From positions 1 to 8,742 of the forward strand of contig CALGAJ010000138.1 of the NCBI GenBank assembly GCA_937951975.1: DNA of 8,742 nucleotides, written 5' to 3'. The stretch is from an uncultured Desulfotignum sp. (GTDB lineage: Bacteria; Desulfobacterota; Desulfobacteria; Desulfobacterales; Desulfobacteraceae). The position numbers and the translations under genes are program-made. The notes beneath the pieces were generated by a model, which saw only the letters and a list, made by a program, of their open reading frames with translations, did no database searches and was not told the origin of the DNA. This document shows, piece after piece, positions 7,077 to 8,742 of this stretch. Positions within the stretch are counted from its first letter, which is position 1. The number at the start of each line of letters is the position of its first letter.

Positions 7077-8090
7077 CTATCTGATGGGAGACGCGTACAT
7101 CAGGCCGCCATCGGTCCACAAGGCGTTCAGACCTCTGGGGATGGCAAGCGGGGTGTCGGGCCCGACATTTCTTTCAAAGATTTCGCCGTAGTTGCCCACC
7201 TGTTTAACAATGTTGTAGGCCCATTTGTTATCCAGGCCCAGCATTTCGCCCATACCGGGGGTGACTCCCAGAAAGCGTTTGATTGAAGGATTCTCTGAAT
7301 CAAGCATTTCATCCACGTTCTCGGAAGTGATGCCCAGCTCTTCGGCTTCAATCAGCGCAAACATGGTCCAGTTGACAATGTCGAACCACTGGTCGTCACC
7401 GTGCCGGACCACCGGAGCCAGGGGTTCTTTGGAAATGACTTCCGGCAGCAGCATATAATCCGCGGGATTGGGCGCCACAGACCGGTTGCCTGCCAGCTGG
7501 GACAGATCAGATGTCAGTGCATCGCAACGGCCGGCAAAAAACGCCTTGTTCAGCTCGGCCGTGTTTTCAATGACCACGGGAGACCATTTCATATTGTTGG
7601 CCCGGAAAAAATCTGCAGCATTCATTTCCGTGGTCGTACCCGGAAGCACACATACCGTGGCACCGTCCAGCTCTTTGGCACTTTTGACGCCCAAAGCCTT
7701 GGGAACCAGAAACCCCTGGCCGTCATAGTAGTTGGGCTGAACGAAATTCAGGCCGGACTGGGTTTCTCTGGACAGGGTCTGGGTGGTGTTTCTGCACAGT
7801 ACATCGATCTCTTTGGACTGAAGGGCCGGCAGACGCTGAACCGCTGTCAGGGCTGTGAATTTGACCTTGGATGCATCACCGAATACTGCTGCGGCAATGG
7901 CCTTGGCTGTGTCCACATCCAGACCTTTCATTTCTCCTTTTTCATCAGGCATGCCAAATCCGAACAGGCTGCCGTTGATACCGACATCAACATAGCCCTT
8001 GGCTTTGACATCATCCAGGGTACCGGCCATGGCCATAGCGGACATGGCAAGAATGCTGATACACGCAACAGCCATTTTAAGTGATTTCAT
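7077..8090 (-). CDS. aapJ: AapJ-type periplasmic general L-amino-acid-binding protein
   Basis: This is the periplasmic solute-binding component that captures amino acids and delivers them to the AapQM permease. The 337-residue protein begins with a Sec signal peptide: MKSLK, a hydrophobic core at about 6-19, and a likely cut after AMA at residue 22. The mature part is a two-lobe SBP family 3 fold: DVKAKGYVDVGING (27-40), GLDVDTAKAIAAAVFG (56-71), ALQSKEIDVLCRNTT (89-103), YYDGQGFLV (121-129), GTTTE (151-155), AGRCDALTSD (186-195), ISKEPLAPVVRHGDDQWFDIV (219-239) and the family-typical C-terminal GNYGEIFERNVG and PRGLNALW. R100 is a plausible ligand-carboxylate contact and D195 a plausible amine contact. 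C147 and C189 could form a disulfide. An in-frame ATG at 8186 would add 32 residues, but the 8090 start has a strong AGGAGG and puts the signal peptide at the N-terminus. The start of the operon here and the downstream hairpin fit high expression. Confidence 0.95.
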   Translation of the reverse strand: MKSLKMAVACISILAMSAMAMAGTLDDVKAKGYVDVGINGSLFGFGMPDEKGEMKGLDVDTAKAIAAAVFGDASKVKFTALTAVQRLPALQSKEIDVLCRNTTQTLSRETQSGLNFVQPNYYDGQGFLVPKALGVKSAKELDGATVCVLPGTTTEMNAADFFRANNMKWSPVVIENTAELNKAFFAGRCDALTSDLSQLAGNRSVAPNPADYMLLPEVISKEPLAPVVRHGDDQWFDIVNWTMFALIEAEELGITSENVDEMLDSENPSIKRFLGVTPGMGEMLGLDNKWAYNIVKQVGNYGEIFERNVGPDTPLAIPRGLNALWTDGGLMYASPIR

Positions 8091-8099
8091 GAATCCTTT

Positions 8100-8105
8100 C
8101 CTCCT
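8100..8105 (-). promoter_or_regulatory. Strong ribosome-binding site of aapJ
   Basis: A full AGGAGG on the minus strand lies 9 bases before the ATG at 8090. It decides the aapJ start against the in-frame ATG at 8186. It is by far the best ribosome site in the window, as expected for an abundant periplasmic binding protein. Confidence 0.85.
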
Positions 8106-8158
8106 GTGGTTTAAGGTTACAACATTATCGTGGGGTGAATACGAAATTAACATCCCAT

Positions 8159-8186
8159 TTATTAACACACCCCGGCAAATTATCAA
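8159..8186 (-). promoter_or_regulatory. Candidate sigma-70-type promoter of the aap operon
   Basis: On the minus strand TTGATA (8186-8181, one mismatch to TTGACA) is followed after 16 bases by TAATAA (8164-8159, a weak -10). A run of A just upstream of the -35 box resembles an UP element. The predicted transcript would have a leader of about 60 bases. The call rests on hexamer similarity only. Confidence 0.4.
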
Positions 8187-8214
8187 GATTTTTTTCGGTT
8201 ATTTCTGGTTATAC

Positions 8215-8229
8215 CCCGGTCCGTCCGGG
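8215..8229. repeat. Small GC-rich inverted repeat upstream of the aapJ promoter
   Basis: CCCGG-TCCGT-CCGGG is a 5-bp stem with a 5-base loop in an otherwise AT-rich divergent intergenic region, about 30 bases upstream of the candidate aapJ -35 box. It could be an operator shared by aapJ and the divergent gene, or chance. No regulator is encoded in the window. Confidence 0.2.
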
Positions 8230-8293
8230 TAAAAATTCAGTAAAACACGGTATTAGAGTTGAAGACAGAACAAAAAAAGCGTAAAGTGCCGGC

Positions 8294-8742
8294 ATGAAAA
8301 ATCCATTGAAATTATTCAGAGAGCCGGTCAACGCACTGTCCCATATGGCGGGCAGTCTGGCATCCATTGCCGGCCTGACGCTGATGGTGGTCATGGCGGC
8401 TATTGAGGCGGATGCCTGGCATGTGGTGTCTTTTGCCGTTTTCGGCACGACGCTGGTATTCATGTATACAGCCAGTTTTCTTTACCATGGGCTGCAATTG
8501 TCAGAAAAGACATTGGCCGTATTTCGCCGCATTGACCATATCATGATTTTCGTGGTTATTGCCGGATCATATACGCCTTTGTGCCTGGTTCCGCTGCGGG
8601 GACCCTGGGGATGGTCGCTGTTCGGCACCATCTGGGGATTCGCTGCCCTGGGAATCGTCCTGACGCTGTTCTGGATGAATCTTCCCCGCTGGATTTCCAC
8701 GATGATTTACCTGGGTATGGGGTGGCTGTGCATGGTGGCGGT
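8294..8742 (+). CDS. trhA: Hemolysin III / TrhA-family integral membrane protein (N-terminal part, truncated by window edge)
   Basis: The window holds the first 149 codons of an inner-membrane protein of the hemolysin III family (E. coli TrhA/YqfA type; PAQR/CREST superfamily). Members have seven membrane segments and conserved Ser, Asp and His residues thought to form a metal-dependent hydrolase-like site. The molecular role in bacteria is poorly settled, and the hemolysin name is historical. Seen: FREPVNALSHMAG near the N-terminus (8-20, with H17), SFLYHG with the S61/H65 pair of the SxxxH motif, RRIDHIMIFVVIAGSYTP (78-95, with D81), and GMGW at 141-144. At least four hydrophobic segments are visible (about 20-37, 45-66, 84-100, 107-127). 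The C-terminal histidine motif lies beyond the window. An in-frame TAA at 8282-8284 makes the ATG at 8294 the first possible ATG. The ribosome site is weak. It is divergent from aapJ. Confidence 0.92.
   Translation, partial: MKNPLKLFREPVNALSHMAGSLASIAGLTLMVVMAAIEADAWHVVSFAVFGTTLVFMYTASFLYHGLQLSEKTLAVFRRIDHIMIFVVIAGSYTPLCLVPLRGPWGWSLFGTIWGFAALGIVLTLFWMNLPRWISTMIYLGMGWLCMVA

Noticed and set aside
7401..8084. A 227-codon open frame on the plus strand opposite aapJ
   Set aside because: It mirrors the aapJ coding frame, has no recognisable domain, and the minus-strand gene is unambiguous.
8061..8090. AapJ as a lipoprotein, because of Cys10 in MAVAC
   Set aside because: The residue three before the Cys is Ala instead of Leu/Val/Ile, the Cys comes too early, and the hydrophobic core continues past it. 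The AMA site at 20-22 is a better signal peptidase I site.
8091..8186. A 32-residue N-terminal extension of AapJ from the ATG at 8186
   Set aside because: It would bury the signal peptide, overlaps the candidate promoter and ribosome site, and the downstream ATG at 8090 has a full AGGAGG.
8209..8700. Minus-strand open frames of 61-84 codons opposite the hemolysin III-family gene
   Set aside because: They are mutually overlapping, lack recognisable features, and lie antisense to a clear membrane-protein gene.

Overview
The window looks like an ordinary chromosomal segment of a Gram-negative bacterium. The protein style (SecA with a short 'GEGVVELGG' connector and a C-terminal zinc motif, a ClpS/ClpA pair, an Aap-type amino-acid transporter with a periplasmic binding protein) and the roughly balanced base composition suggest a deltaproteobacterium, probably a Desulfobacteraceae-like sulfate reducer. 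That placement is inferred from remembered protein style, not from a database search. I see no mobile element, CRISPR array, tRNA or rRNA.

Seven of the eight genes lie on the minus strand, so they are transcribed from high to low coordinates. From right to left, the first group is a complete general L-amino-acid ABC importer: aapJ (7077-8090, periplasmic binding protein), aapQ (5788-6963) and aapM (4679-5782, the two permeases), and aapP (3911-4657, the ATPase). A strong 15-bp hairpin sits between aapJ and aapQ. It is well placed to give more binding protein than membrane components. A candidate promoter lies upstream of aapJ at 8159-8186.

An AT-rich gap of 200 bp (3711-3910) holds a weak terminator-like structure for the aap operon and an AT-rich inverted repeat in the leader of the second group. 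That group is secA (1188-3710), clpS (870-1178) and clpA (1-862, truncated at the window edge). The gaps are only 9 and 7 bp, and each ribosome-binding site lies in the end of the previous gene, so the three are very likely co-transcribed and translationally coupled. SecA drives protein export. ClpS delivers N-degron substrates to the ClpA unfoldase, which works with ClpP.

On the right, divergent from aapJ across a 203-bp intergenic region (8091-8293), is the 5' part of a hemolysin III / TrhA-family membrane protein gene (8294-8742, cut by the window edge).

I found no convincing undescribed system. The points most worth a second look are the secA-clpS-clpA coupling, the secA leader with alternative pairings and two tiny overlapping ORFs, and the aapJ-aapQ hairpin.
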